Under the pieces are notes generated by a model that was given only the letters and a program-made list of their open reading frames with translations, was not told the origin of the DNA and did no database searches. This document shows, piece by piece, positions 1-8,890 of a stretch of DNA of 64,000 bases. A program made the position numbers and the translations under genes. How positions within the stretch are numbered: position 1 is the stretch's first letter; each line of letters opens with the position of its first letter. Source of the DNA: Pseudomonas brassicacearum subsp. brassicacearum (lineage in GTDB: Bacteria > Pseudomonadota > Gammaproteobacteria > Pseudomonadales > Pseudomonadaceae); contig NZ_VZPJ01000007.1 in NCBI RefSeq assembly GCF_008801605.1, forward strand, positions 124,001-188,000, given 5' to 3'.

Positions 1-1534
1 TGATGTAGTTGGGAATGGTCGGGATGCCCATGCCCAGCACCAGGCAAGTGAGCATGGTGAGGATCAGCGACAGCAACAGGTTGTCCCTGCCGATGGCGAG
101 GATGTAGCCGGCAAAAGTGGAGGCCACGCCGGTCAGCGAGACCACGGCGATGATGCTGCCTACCAAGGCGCAGGCGATCCCCACTGGAACGGCATGACGC
201 GCGCCATCTACCAACGCGTGCAGGCAGATGACCAGGGTTTCCCGCGTGCCTTGCATGAACCAGCAGACCACCACCAACACGCCGATCACCGCGAACACGA
301 CACCGATGCCCAACCGGAAAAAACCGACGCACAGCAGCCCCAAGGCGATCCAGAAGGCACAGCGCAAAGCATAGTTCGAGACCTTGAGAATGATCGCCGA
401 GCCGAGAATCACGATGGCTGTCAATGCCAGGCCCACCATGCCGGAAAACAGCGGTGTGCGTCCGGAAAACAGCAGGTAGACCAACACCCCGAGCGGGATC
501 AGCAAGTACCAGTTTTCCTTGACCGCGCCCCAGGCGCTGGGGCACTGGTCCTTGGGCAGGCCCTTGAGGTCGGAGCGTTTGGCTTCCAGGTGAACCATCC
601 AGAACACCGAGCCGAAGTACAGGCACGCGGGTATCAATGCGGCCTTGGCGATTTCAACGAACGGCACATTGATGGTTTCGGCCATGATGAAGGCCACCGC
701 GCCCATTACCGGCGGCATGATCTGGCTGCCCATGCTGGAAGTCGCTTCCACACCGCCGGCAAACGCGGCCTTGTAGCCGAAGCGCTTCATCAACGGGATG
801 GTGAATTGCCCGGTGGTAACCACGTTGGCGATGCCTGAGCCGGTGATGGTGCCCATCAGCGCCGATGACACCACCGCCACTTTCGCCGGCCCGCCCAGTT
901 TGTGGCCGAACAGGCCCATGGCGAAATCGGTGAACAGCTTGATCATGCCGGCCTTTTCCAGGAAGGCGCCAAACAGGATGAACAGGAAGATATAGGTGGC
1001 CGACACGTAGGTCGGCGTGCCGTACAAGCCTTCGGTGCCGAATGACAGTTGGTTGATGATTTGATCGACGCCATAGCCGCGATGGGCCAAATCCCCCGGC
1101 AGGTATTCGCCGAACAGGCCATAGGCCAGGAACAGGCCGCAGATGATCGGCAGCGCGATGCCCATCACCCGCCGGGCGGCTTCGAAGACCAGCACGATCA
1201 GGATCACGCCGATGATCATGTCGGCGGTGGTCAGGTCGCCAGAGCGCTGGATCAGGTCGGCTTCGAACACCCATTGATAGAGCGCCGTCGCCACGCTCCC
1301 CAGGCTCAGGACCCAGGCCAGGGGTTGCCAGGGACGCTGCTTGCCATAGGCCGGGTAGCTGAGGAACACCACCCACAGCAGGAAGCCGACATGCACCGCC
1401 CGCAGCACGATGCTGGAGACTGGAGAAAACGCGGCGGTGACGATCTGGAACACTGAAAACAGCAAGGCCACGTAAAACAGTGTCTTGGGCCAGTCCCGCG
1501 GGTCCGTGGCGATGCCGTGCTGGTCTTCACTCAT
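1..1534 (-). CDS. TRAP transporter fused permease (DctQM type, TAXI class), 5' part; 3' end beyond the window
   Basis: Inner-membrane permease of a tripartite ATP-independent periplasmic transporter, with the small (DctQ) and large (DctM) membrane subunits fused. I translated it from ATG at 1534 (MSEDQHGIAT...). The frame stays open to base 1 over about 511 codons of dense hydrophobic segments. Typical DctM-type stretches are visible: SATYIFLFILFGAFLEKAG, the glycine-rich GTITGSGIANVVTTG, and MGSQIMPPVMGA. The terminal MGIPTIPNYI matches the conserved GMGxPT..NY region. It lies 81 bases downstream of the TAXI solute-binding gene in the same direction, the usual SBP-permease order. The imported solute cannot be inferred. 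Confidence 0.92.
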   Translation of the reverse strand, partial: MSEDQHGIATDPRDWPKTLFYVALLFSVFQIVTAAFSPVSSIVLRAVHVGFLLWVVFLSYPAYGKQRPWQPLAWVLSLGSVATALYQWVFEADLIQRSGDLTTADMIIGVILIVLVFEAARRVMGIALPIICGLFLAYGLFGEYLPGDLAHRGYGVDQIINQLSFGTEGLYGTPTYVSATYIFLFILFGAFLEKAGMIKLFTDFAMGLFGHKLGGPAKVAVVSSALMGTITGSGIANVVTTGQFTIPLMKRFGYKAAFAGGVEATSSMGSQIMPPVMGAVAFIMAETINVPFVEIAKAALIPACLYFGSVFWMVHLEAKRSDLKGLPKDQCPSAWGAVKENWYLLIPLGVLVYLLFSGRTPLFSGMVGLALTAIVILGSAIILKVSNYALRCAFWIALGLLCVGFFRLGIGVVFAVIGVLVVVCWFMQGTRETLVICLHALVDGARHAVPVGIACALVGSIIAVVSLTGVASTFAGYILAIGRDNLLLSLILTMLTCLVLGMGIPTIPNYI

Positions 1535-1578
1535 GAGGTGCCTGCCTTCTGTTCACATTCAAGGGGCGAAAACACGAT

Positions 1579-1607
1579 GCATCAACGGCGACGGGCGCCG
1601 TTGATGC
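1579..1607 (-). promoter_or_regulatory. Strong hairpin between the TRAP binding-protein gene and the permease gene
   Basis: GCATCAACGGCG (1579-1590) and its exact reverse complement (1596-1607) form a 12-bp stem with a 5-nt loop. It starts 9 bases after the stop of the binding-protein gene. No T-run follows on the minus strand, so it looks like an mRNA-stabilising or partial-termination element that lets the binding protein be made in excess over the permease. Its function is inference. Confidence 0.6.
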
Positions 1608-1615
1608 GTAGGGTG

Positions 1616-2566
1616 TTACAGCGCGCCCACTTCCTTGTAGTAGCGCTCGGCACCGGGGTGGAGTGCGATCGGCAGGTTTTTCGCGGCGTTTTTCAAGGTG
1701 ATGTCCTTGGCCGCCGAATGGGAAGTGCCCAGGCGAGTGAGGTTCTCGAAGAGCAGCTTGGTCATCTGGTACGCCACCTCATCCGGCACGTCCTCGCGGG
1801 TGACCAGGATGTTGGTGATGGCCACGGTCGGTACGGCGTCGGTCTGGCCGTCGTAGGTGTTGGCCGGAATCATTGCGCTTTGATAGGCCGGGTTAGCGAT
1901 TTTCTCCACCACATCGGTGGGCACCGATACGTAGCTCAGCGCCATGGTCGAGGCCAGGTCACGAATGGCCGCCATCCCCAGGCCGGAGGACTGCAGTGTG
2001 GCATCCAGTTGGCGGTTCTTGATCAAGTCCACCGACTCGGCGAACGGCAAGTACTGGACCTTCATGTCCTGGTAGGTCAGCCCTGCGGCCTTGAAGATCG
2101 CCCGGGCATTGAGTTCGGTGCCGGATTTTGCCGCGCCGACGGAAACGGTCTTGCCCTTGAGGTCGGCCAATGTCTTGATGCCGGACTCCTGGCTGGCGAC
2201 GATCTGGATGTAATTGGGATAGGCGCCAGCGATGGCGCGCAGTTTGGTCAACGGTGCCTTGAAACCGGCGTCTTCCACACCGTTCCTGGCATCCGCCACC
2301 GAGTCGCCCAGGGCCAGGGCCAGCTCGCCACGACCGGCTTGCAGCAGGTTGAGGTTTTCCACCGAGGCCTTGGTGGCTTGCACCGATGTCTTGGCGTCCT
2401 GGATACCACTGCTGTAGATCTGCGACAGCCCGACCCCGATCGGGTAATAAACCCCACTGGTGCCCCCCGTCAGGATGTTGATATACACCGGGGCTGCCTG
2501 GGCCGTGGTGCTGACCACCAGGGCTGCCGCGGCGGCCAGGAGGGTGAAGCGCTTGTTGACTCGCAT
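1616..2566 (-). CDS. TAXI-family TRAP transporter solute-binding protein
   Basis: Periplasmic receptor that delivers solute to the fused TRAP permease encoded next. The 316-aa product starts with a Sec signal peptide (MRVNKRFTLLAAAAALV..., cleavage near AQAA). The mature protein has the TAXI hallmarks: the N-terminal ILTGGTSGVYYPIG glycine motif, KGKTVSVGAAKSGTELNA for the second lobe, and length near 320. It is first in the two-gene transport unit and follows the LacI gene after a 100-bp gap. TAXI proteins bind glutamate-like or other organic acids in characterised cases; the ligand here is unknown. Confidence 0.93.
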   Translation of the reverse strand: MRVNKRFTLLAAAAALVVSTTAQAAPVYINILTGGTSGVYYPIGVGLSQIYSSGIQDAKTSVQATKASVENLNLLQAGRGELALALGDSVADARNGVEDAGFKAPLTKLRAIAGAYPNYIQIVASQESGIKTLADLKGKTVSVGAAKSGTELNARAIFKAAGLTYQDMKVQYLPFAESVDLIKNRQLDATLQSSGLGMAAIRDLASTMALSYVSVPTDVVEKIANPAYQSAMIPANTYDGQTDAVPTVAITNILVTREDVPDEVAYQMTKLLFENLTRLGTSHSAAKDITLKNAAKNLPIALHPGAERYYKEVGAL

Positions 2567-2666
2567 GGGGACCTCTCCGTCTTGTTATGGCTGTATGCAG
2601 AGTCTTTCCACTGTAGTTCAAACGGGGGCGGTGGCGAGTCGAGCCGTGGTCAGGAGGTTTTTGTGG

Positions 2667-3671
2667 TTATGCCAGGGGCGCCGTACTGCCTCGCACCGTC
2701 AACTCAAACGGCAACACCACATGCCGTTCGGCAATCGGCTTTTTCTCGATCAGGGCAATCAGCATCTCTACCGCTTTTTGACCAAACGCTTCGGCAGGTT
2801 GTGCAATGGTGGTCAGGGGCGGGTCGCAATAGGCGGCGAACGGGATGTCGTCAAACCCCACCAGGGAAATATCCTCGGGCACCCGCAGGCCCATTTGCTT
2901 GATGCGCCTGAGTGCGCCGATGGCCATCTCGTCGTTTTCACAGAACAACGCACTGGGCCGGTCGACCAGCGCCAACATCGCGCCGGCGCCGTCATCACCG
3001 GCCTTCAAGGTGAAGTCGCCATGGCAGATCAGGCTTGGGTCGACGGCGATACCGGCCTGGCTCAGGGCATCCTGGTAGCCGGCCACGCGGTCCAGGGTCA
3101 AGGGGCTGCTGCGCGGTCCCTTGATGATGCCGATGCGGCGATGGCCGAGGCCGATCAGGTGCTCGGTCATGGCCTGGGCGGCGGCCCGGTTGTCGAGGCT
3201 GATGGTTGGGTAGGGGGCGTTCTTGACCACTTCGCAGGCGTTGACCAGCGGCAGGCTTTCAGCGCCTGCGGGCATCGATTCGAAAGGATCGCTGGCGCGC
3301 AACTGGATCACCCCGTCGGCCTGGTGGGCGTAGACCAGCGCGGCGAATTCCCGCTCGATCTGCGCGCGGCCCTGGGTGTCGCACAGCAGCAATCGATAAC
3401 CCGCCGCCTGCGCGGCCTGCTGCGCGCCGCTGATGACCCGGGCGAAAAACGTGTTGGCGATGGTCGGCACCAGGATCACCAGGTTGCCGGTGCGCCGGGA
3501 GCGAAATTGCACCGCCATCAGGTTGGGTCGATAGCCGGCCTGTTCCACCGCCGCGTTGACCTTGTCCCGCGTCTCGGGAAGCACCCGTTCGGGCGATTTC
3601 AGGGTTCTGGACACCGTGGCCACCGACACACCGGCCAGCCGGGCCACTTCACGAATGTTGGACAAAATCAC
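2667..3671 (-). CDS. LacI-family transcriptional regulator
   Basis: 334-aa repressor/activator. The N-terminal LacI helix-turn-helix is textbook (IREVARLAGVSVATVSRTL, with the hinge helix region near residues 45-60), followed by a periplasmic-binding-protein-like sensor domain (NTFFARVISGAQQAA..., VAGYQDAL, DDIPFAAYCDPPLTTI). It is divergent from the Gfo/Idh oxidoreductase operon. The 161-bp intergenic region holds a perfect palindromic LacI operator, so it most likely controls that operon and perhaps itself. The effector is probably the sugar handled by the divergent genes. The TRAP genes lie downstream in the same orientation and could be co-regulated. Confidence 0.93.
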   Translation of the reverse strand: MILSNIREVARLAGVSVATVSRTLKSPERVLPETRDKVNAAVEQAGYRPNLMAVQFRSRRTGNLVILVPTIANTFFARVISGAQQAAQAAGYRLLLCDTQGRAQIEREFAALVYAHQADGVIQLRASDPFESMPAGAESLPLVNACEVVKNAPYPTISLDNRAAAQAMTEHLIGLGHRRIGIIKGPRSSPLTLDRVAGYQDALSQAGIAVDPSLICHGDFTLKAGDDGAGAMLALVDRPSALFCENDEMAIGALRRIKQMGLRVPEDISLVGFDDIPFAAYCDPPLTTIAQPAEAFGQKAVEMLIALIEKKPIAERHVVLPFELTVRGSTAPLA

Positions 3672-3786
3672 CTCGGGGGGCAGGGGCTACGGTTGGGGAG
3701 CTTACCGCAGGTTGAGCGCCTCACAAATGTTCATGCGTGACCTCGTGGGGTTTGACACGCAGGAAAACTGAGCCTAGATTTCCGCC

Positions 3787-3808
3787 ATGATGTAACCGGT
3801 TACATCAT
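3787..3808. promoter_or_regulatory. Perfect palindromic LacI-type operator
   Basis: A 22-bp perfect palindrome whose core is TGATGTAACCGGTTACATCA, with the central CG and TAACCGGTTA layout typical of LacI-family sites. It lies 25 bases upstream of the oxidoreductase start and 115 bases from the regulator start. This position would allow repression of the rightward promoter by the adjacent LacI protein. Confidence 0.85.
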
Positions 3809-3832
3809 CATCCTCACAGGAAGACAATCGCG

Positions 3833-5008
3833 ATGAATCCTGTAGCACCGAAAATAAGAATGGGCTTCGTCGGCGGTGGAGAGGGCGCGTTCATCGGCCA
3901 GGCCCACCGTCAGGCCGCGGGCCTGGACGGCGGTTTCGAACTGGTCTGCGGCGCATTCAGCCGCGATCCTCACAACACTCGGCAGACCGGCGCGGCCCTG
4001 GGCCTGCCAGCGTCCCGTTGCTACCACGACTGGCAGCAGATGCTCGACACCGAAGCGCTGCTGCCTCTGGATCAGCGCATGGAACTGCTGGTGATCGTCA
4101 CGCCCAATCACCTCCATGCGCCTATCGCCAGCCAGGCCTTGAAAGCCGGTTTCCATGTGTTCAGCGAGAAACCCGCCGCGCTGGACCTCAACGAGTTGCT
4201 GGCCCTCAGGGACGTGCTGCAAGGCAGCCGTTGCCTCTACGGCCTGGCCCACACCTACCTGGGCTATCCCATGGTTTGGCAGGCCCGGGAGATGGTGCGT
4301 TCGGGCGAGATCGGCCAGGTGCGCAAAGTGCTGGTCGAGTACCCCCAAGGCTGGCTCAGCCAGGATGTCGCCGCTCAGGGTAATAAGCAGGCGGAGTGGC
4401 GTGATGACCCCGGGCAGTCCGGCCTGGGCGGTTGCATCGGCGACATCGGCACCCACGCGTTTTCCCTGGCCGAGTTCGTCGCAGACCAGCCTATCCAACA
4501 GCTATGCGCCGTCTTGGGTACGCACGTCCCGGGCCGACAATTGGATGACGACGCCGCGATGCTGTTCAAGATGGCGAGCGGTGCCAGCGGCGCGTTGATC
4601 GCAAGCCAGGTCTGCACTGGCGAAGAGAACCCGCTGAAGATTCGCGTCTACGGCGACAAGGGCGCCTTGGAGTGGCGCCAGGAAGAACCGGCGAGCCTGA
4701 TCCATCGCGCCTTTGACCAACCCCTGCGCATCTTGCGTAGCGGTGTCGGCCAGCCGTGGCTGTGCGCGGCGGCCACGCGGCGGATGCGCCTGCCGGCCGG
4801 CCATCCCGAGGGCTACCTGGAGGCCATGGCCAACCTCTACGGCGATTTCGCCCAGGCCATTCGCAACCATGTCGAAGGCCCTGACGTCCCTGGCGTGCCC
4901 GGCATCGAGACCGGTTTGCGTGGCATGGCATTTATCGAGGCCGCCATCCTCAACCACCGTGGCGACGCGAAGTGGACCGCCGTGCAAACCGGAGCATCCC
5001 TGTTGTGA
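3833..5008 (+). CDS. Gfo/Idh/MocA family oxidoreductase
   Basis: 391-aa NAD(P)-dependent sugar/inositol-type dehydrogenase. The N-terminal Rossmann domain shows MGFVGGGEGAFIGQAHR, then the conserved TPNHLHAP and HVFSEKPAALD, where the EKP lysine is the family's catalytic lysine. The C-terminal beta-sheet domain includes GCIGDIGTHAFSLAEF, with the family GxHxxD/E-like region. It is the first gene of the divergent operon, with an AGGAAGA ribosome-binding site just upstream. The stop overlaps the start of the next gene (GTGA). The substrate is probably a sugar, inositol or 3-keto-glycoside, but I cannot name it. Confidence 0.93.
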   Translation: MNPVAPKIRMGFVGGGEGAFIGQAHRQAAGLDGGFELVCGAFSRDPHNTRQTGAALGLPASRCYHDWQQMLDTEALLPLDQRMELLVIVTPNHLHAPIASQALKAGFHVFSEKPAALDLNELLALRDVLQGSRCLYGLAHTYLGYPMVWQAREMVRSGEIGQVRKVLVEYPQGWLSQDVAAQGNKQAEWRDDPGQSGLGGCIGDIGTHAFSLAEFVADQPIQQLCAVLGTHVPGRQLDDDAAMLFKMASGASGALIASQVCTGEENPLKIRVYGDKGALEWRQEEPASLIHRAFDQPLRILRSGVGQPWLCAAATRRMRLPAGHPEGYLEAMANLYGDFAQAIRNHVEGPDVPGVPGIETGLRGMAFIEAAILNHRGDAKWTAVQTGASLL

Positions 5009-6084
5009 ATACCCTCGACAAGACACCGAGCGGCCTGCGTGGCCCAGGCATTTTTCTGGCGCAATTCATGTCCGCCGAAGCGCCGTTCGACACCCTGGCC
5101 AACATCGCCCAGTGGGCGGCGTCGCAAGGCTACAAGGCCATTCAACTACCGACGTCGGGCACCCAATACATCGACCTGGCCCGGGCCGCCGAGAGCCAGG
5201 ATTATTGCGACGAGCTCAAGGCCACCTGTGCCCAGGCCGGTGTCGAGATCAGCGAGTTATCGACGCACCTGCAAGGCCAGTTGGTGGCGGTGCACCCGGC
5301 GTTCGACGCGCTGTTCGACGACTTCGCCCCGGCCCATCTGCGCGGCCAGCCCCAGGCACGTACCGAGTGGGCGATCGAGCAACTCAAGCTGGCCGCCCGC
5401 GCCAGCCAGCGGTTGGGGCTGAAGGCTCATGCAACGTTTTCCGGCGCGCTGCTGTGGCCGTATCTCTACCCATGGCCGCAACGTCCGACAGGCCTGGTGG
5501 AGCAAGGGTTCGCCGAACTGGCGCGGCGCTGGTTGCCGATTCTCGACTGCTTCGACGCGGCGGGGGTGGACCTGTGCTACGAAATCCACCCCGGCGAAGA
5601 CCTCCACGACGGGGCCTCGTTCGAGCGCTTCCTGGAGGCCGTCGATCATCACCCGCGGGCGGCGATCCTCTATGACCCCAGCCATCTGCTGCTGCAACAG
5701 ATGGACTACCTGGGTTTCATCGATCGCTACCACGCGCGCATCCGCATGTTCCACGTCAAGGACGCCGAGTTCCGCCCCGACGCCCGTTCCGGGGTGTACG
5801 GCGGTTACCAGGGCTGGGTCGATCGGCCCGGGCGGTTCCGTTCGTTGGGCGATGGCCAGATCGATTTCAAATCGATCTTCAGCAAATTGACCCAATACGA
5901 TTTTAGCGGTTGGGCGGTCCTGGAATGGGAGTGTTGCCTGAAGGATTCGCAACAGGGCGCCGCAGAAGGCGCTGCGTTCATCCAGCGGCACATGATCAGC
6001 AAGACGCGCAAGGCTTTCGACGATTTTGCTGGTGTAACGGCGGATGAAGACTCCAACCGGCGGTTGCTGGGCCTGTTGAGGTAG
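5005..6084 (+). CDS. Sugar phosphate isomerase/epimerase (xylose isomerase-like TIM barrel)
   Basis: 359-aa AP-endonuclease-2 superfamily protein that pairs with the preceding oxidoreductase. I chose the GTG at 5005 because it overlaps the upstream stop as GTGA and gives VNTLDKTPSGLRGPGIFLAQF. An in-frame upstream codon at 4972 would lie inside the previous gene. Metal-site motifs of the family are visible: CYEIHPGEDLHDG (Glu/His), YDPSHLLLQQMD (Asp/His), FHVKDAEF (His/Asp) and AVLEWECC (Glu). Such dehydrogenase/epimerase pairs catalyse oxidation and isomerisation of cyclic polyols or keto-sugars. Confidence 0.9.
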   Translation: MNTLDKTPSGLRGPGIFLAQFMSAEAPFDTLANIAQWAASQGYKAIQLPTSGTQYIDLARAAESQDYCDELKATCAQAGVEISELSTHLQGQLVAVHPAFDALFDDFAPAHLRGQPQARTEWAIEQLKLAARASQRLGLKAHATFSGALLWPYLYPWPQRPTGLVEQGFAELARRWLPILDCFDAAGVDLCYEIHPGEDLHDGASFERFLEAVDHHPRAAILYDPSHLLLQQMDYLGFIDRYHARIRMFHVKDAEFRPDARSGVYGGYQGWVDRPGRFRSLGDGQIDFKSIFSKLTQYDFSGWAVLEWECCLKDSQQGAAEGAAFIQRHMISKTRKAFDDFAGVTADEDSNRRLLGLLR

Positions 6085-6122
6085 CCGGCCCAACCCAAAA
6101 ACCTGTGGCGAGGAAACCCAGT

Positions 6123-6210
6123 GTGGGAGCAAGGCTTGCCCGCGATGAACGAAAACGCGGTTCAACGGTTAGACCGTGGCGCGGCCATCGCGGGCAAGCC
6201 TTGCTCCCAC
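6123..6210. repeat. REP pair (inverted, fluorescens GTGGGAGC family)
   Basis: Two head-to-head REP units, 6123-6147 and 6186-6210, share the core GTGGGAGCAAGGCTTGC and its reverse complement. They lie in the gap between the epimerase and the permease gene. They can fold into a long hairpin that may attenuate read-through. Confidence 0.9.
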
Positions 6211-6289
6211 AGTGGAGGTAAATCCCTTTGCAACAAAAGCGGTGCGTTTTTTCTTTCTTCACAAGAACAACAATAAAACGGTGACTGTC

Positions 6290-7522
6290 ATGACCACGAT
6301 GAACGCACGCCTCAGCGTGATGATGTTCCTGCAGTTCTTTATCTGGGGTGGCTGGTTCGTCACCCTGGGGACTTTTCTCTCCAGCACGCTGGGCGCCAGC
6401 GGCGGGCAGATCGGCATGGCGTTTTCCACTCAGTCGTGGGGGGCGATCATTGCGCCGTTTGTCATCGGCCTGATCGCCGACCGCTACTTCAATGCCGAAC
6501 GGATCCTGGCGGTGTTGCACCTGCTGGGCGCGGCGTTGCTGTATCAGCTGTATTCGGCGGCGGACTTCAGCGTGTTCTACCCGTATGTGCTGGCGTACAT
6601 GGTGGTCTACATGCCGACGCTGGCCCTGGTCAATTCCGTGGCGTTCCGGCAAATGCGCGACCCGGCGCTGGAGTTCTCGCGCATCCGGGTGTGGGGCACG
6701 ATTGGCTGGATCGTCGCGGGCGTGGTGATCAGTTTTGTGTTCGCCTGGGATTCGCGTGAAGCGATCTCTGCAGGCGGTTTGCGCAATACCTTCCTGATGG
6801 CGGCCATCGCTTCCCTGGTCCTGGGGCTCTACAGTTTCACGCTGCCGGCCACGGCGCCGTTCCAAGAGCAGGCGAGCGGTGGCGGCATCAAGCAGTTGTT
6901 GGGCTTGGATGCATTGGGTCTGTTGAAGGACCGCAGCTACCTGGTGTTCTTCATCGCCTCGATCCTGATCTGCATTCCCTTGGCCTTCTATTACCAGAAT
7001 GCCAACCCGTTCCTGGCCGAAACCGGCATGACCAACCCGACGGCAAAGATGGCCATCGGGCAGGTCTCGGAAGTGTTGTTCATGTTGCTGTTGCCGCTGT
7101 TCATCCAACGCTTCGGCATCAAGCTGGCGCTGTTGGTGGGCATGTTGGCGTGGGCGCTGCGCTACCTGTTGTTCGCCTACGGCAATAACGGCGACCTGGC
7201 GTTCATGCTGTTCACCGGCATTGCCCTGCACGGCATCTGTTATGACTTCTTTTTTGTCTCGGGGCAGATCTACACCGATGCCAAGGCGCCGAAGCATTTG
7301 CGCAGTTCGGCTCAGGGCCTGATTACCCTGGCGACCTATGGCGTGGGGATGCTGATCGGCTTCTGGGTCGCGGGGCAGGTGACCGATCACTTTGTCCTGG
7401 AGGGCGGCCACGATTGGAAAAGCATCTGGCTGTTCCCGGCCGGTTTCGCGTTGCTGGTGTTCGCCTGTTTCCTGTTTTCCTTCAGCGGCCGGCAGGCGGT
7501 TAGCGCGCCATCAAAGGCCTGA
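6290..7522 (+). CDS. MFS permease of the nucleoside:H+ symporter-like (NHS) family
   Basis: 410-aa inner-membrane carrier with about 12 hydrophobic segments. I start it at ATG 6290 (MTTMNARLSVMMF...); ATG 6299 is equally possible, and the longer open frame upstream runs through a REP. The N-terminus FLQFFIWGGWFVTLGTF and the GAIIAPFVIGLIADR loop match NupG/XapB-type symporters. The C-terminal half carries the conserved GICYDFFFVSGQIYTD region. Position behind the oxidoreductase/epimerase genes suggests it imports the glycoside or sugar they use. Confidence 0.88.
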   Translation: MTTMNARLSVMMFLQFFIWGGWFVTLGTFLSSTLGASGGQIGMAFSTQSWGAIIAPFVIGLIADRYFNAERILAVLHLLGAALLYQLYSAADFSVFYPYVLAYMVVYMPTLALVNSVAFRQMRDPALEFSRIRVWGTIGWIVAGVVISFVFAWDSREAISAGGLRNTFLMAAIASLVLGLYSFTLPATAPFQEQASGGGIKQLLGLDALGLLKDRSYLVFFIASILICIPLAFYYQNANPFLAETGMTNPTAKMAIGQVSEVLFMLLLPLFIQRFGIKLALLVGMLAWALRYLLFAYGNNGDLAFMLFTGIALHGICYDFFFVSGQIYTDAKAPKHLRSSAQGLITLATYGVGMLIGFWVAGQVTDHFVLEGGHDWKSIWLFPAGFALLVFACFLFSFSGRQAVSAPSKA

Positions 7523-7546
7523 AGCACAAGCAGGGCTGGGCGTCAG

Positions 7547-8203
7547 TCATTTGTGGCTGACGTCCAGTTTGGTGTAGGTCACTTTTCCGCCTTCGTTGGA
7601 ATAGCCTTTGTTGTCCAAGGTGTAGACGCCGGCCTTGAAATAGAAGTCGTAGCCTTGCCAGGACTTGTCCAGCTTCACCTGTTTGCCACTGTTGCCGATC
7701 AGCACCGAGAGCTGGCCTTGCTTGTCCATTTGCAGCGTGTACGAGAAGGATTTGTTCAACGGCACCTTGGGCACGGTGTAGATCACCGGGCTCTTCTTGT
7801 CCTTGGGCTTGACCCGGTATTCCACGTCGATATTGCCGGTACCCTTTTCGTAGCGATACACCAGCTTCAACAACGGCGTCGGCGCGTCCTTGGCGTGAAT
7901 CTGTGCCACTACCACGCGGCCTTCGGAAGGCACCTGGTTCACCGACAGCTCGCCCTTGAGGGTGTTGGTGCCGCTGTTGTAGCGCCAGTTGCGCAGCTTT
8001 CCGTCTTTGCCGGTTTCCCGCAGTTCCGAGCGCGGGTATTCGCTTTTACCGGTATGGGAGCCAGTGACCGGCGCCCAGAAGACGATCCGCTGGCCGTTGT
8101 TGTCGAAGTACTTGTTTTTCAGGGTCGGCATGGCTTTGGTCGCCACGACCTGCGCCGGCGTTTGCACGGGCAGGGTAATGTTCCAGACAGTCAGGTCAAT
8201 CAT
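7547..8203 (-). CDS. Polysaccharide lyase family 7 protein (alginate lyase, intracellular type)
   Basis: 218-aa beta-jelly-roll lyase resembling the short PA1167-type PL7 enzymes. The three catalytic motifs are intact: YPRSELRE (the R-S/T-E-L-R strand), VAQIH (Q-I-H with the catalytic His), and YFKAGVYT (with the catalytic Tyr). There is no signal peptide, so it probably acts in the cytoplasm on alginate oligomers or leaks on lysis. I set the start at ATG 8203 because GGAGGG lies 5 bases upstream; an ATG five codons earlier has no such site. Convergent with the MFS gene. Confidence 0.93.
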   Translation of the reverse strand: MIDLTVWNITLPVQTPAQVVATKAMPTLKNKYFDNNGQRIVFWAPVTGSHTGKSEYPRSELRETGKDGKLRNWRYNSGTNTLKGELSVNQVPSEGRVVVAQIHAKDAPTPLLKLVYRYEKGTGNIDVEYRVKPKDKKSPVIYTVPKVPLNKSFSYTLQMDKQGQLSVLIGNSGKQVKLDKSWQGYDFYFKAGVYTLDNKGYSNEGGKVTYTKLDVSHK

Positions 8204-8406
8204 GATAAAACCCTCCAACGGGACCGGCCGTTACCTATCGGCCGTCAAGGCAAGAACTGCCTTCCATGGCGCAGTTTTCATGTTATCGACGAGGGCCTGC
8301 TTCGCTGGAGGCGCAACTGACGGATGGCTCTGCGATGAGCCTTCCAGGCGCTGAATAGGGCGGATTATCGTATGTCAATTTGTTGCTGATCGGTTAGAGT
8401 ACGCGC

Positions 8407-8434
8407 CGCCCGAGAGACGGATCCCGGGCGTTTT
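8407..8434 (+). promoter_or_regulatory. Hairpin followed by T4 in the leader of the small lipoprotein gene
   Basis: CGCCCG (8407-8412) pairs with CGGGCG (8425-8430), followed by TTTT. It ends 15 bases before the lipoprotein start, so it may be a weak terminator or a leader hairpin. I see no other feature in the 8204-8449 gap. Confidence 0.35.
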
Positions 8435-8449
8435 CTCATGGAGTATTCA

Positions 8450-8785
8450 ATGAATCACATCAGCAAAGTTGTCGCCTGCGCACTGTTCGGCCTGGCCCTG
8501 GCGGGTTGCACCGGCACCCCGATGAAAACCCAGCAATACGACAGCAGCCAATACACCGTTGTCGGCCACAGCGAAGCCAAGGCCACCGGCCTGCTGCTGT
8601 TCGGCGTGATCCCGATTCGCCAGAACAACCGTTTCGTGCGTGCTCAGGACGCGGCGATCAAGGCCAAGGGCGGCGACGCCATGATCAACACCCAAGTCCA
8701 GGAAAACTGGTTCTGGGCCTGGGTCCTGACCGGCTACACCACCTCGGTGTCTGGTGATGTGGTCAAGCTGAAAAACGTTCAGTAA
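8450..8785 (+). CDS. Small TRL-like lipoprotein
   Basis: 111-aa predicted lipoprotein with a type II signal peptide ending at the lipobox LAGC (MNHISKVVACALFGLALAGC). GGAG lies 7 bases upstream of ATG 8450, which decides the start against an ATG four codons earlier. The mature part has ATGLLLFGVIPI and AIKAKGGDAMINT, a pattern reminiscent of small TRL-type lipoproteins in which a glycine-rich stretch precedes a GGD motif. Function is unknown. It is monocistronic, followed by a repeat element. Confidence 0.8.
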   Translation: MNHISKVVACALFGLALAGCTGTPMKTQQYDSSQYTVVGHSEAKATGLLLFGVIPIRQNNRFVRAQDAAIKAKGGDAMINTQVQENWFWAWVLTGYTTSVSGDVVKLKNVQ

Positions 8786-8797
8786 CACCGTTGTTTT

Positions 8798-8880
8798 GAT
8801 CGTTCCCACGCTCCGCGTTCCGTTAAGCGTGACGCAGAGCGTCAGTGGGTGCATTCCCACGCGGGAGCCTGGGAACGATC
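8798..8880. repeat. Intergenic inverted-repeat element, GATCGTTCCCA family, copy 1
   Basis: An 83-bp element bounded by GATCGTTCCCA and its exact reverse complement, with internal complementary stretches (CTCCGCGTTCCG / GACGCAGAGCG). This is a second dispersed repeat family, distinct from the GTGGGAGC REPs. Its other copies are at 10770-10932, so copies flank the lactate permease gene on both sides. Confidence 0.85.
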
Positions 8881-8890
8881 AATATTCCTG

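Noticed and set aside
194-838. Plus-strand 214-codon frame opposite the TRAP permease
   Set aside because: Composition-driven shadow (His/Gln/Asp-rich); the minus strand gives a continuous multi-span permease.
6000-7411. Long minus-strand frame opposite the MFS permease
   Set aside because: It is a high-GC shadow frame: its product is rich in His, Gln, Arg and has no domain, while the plus strand encodes a clear membrane protein.
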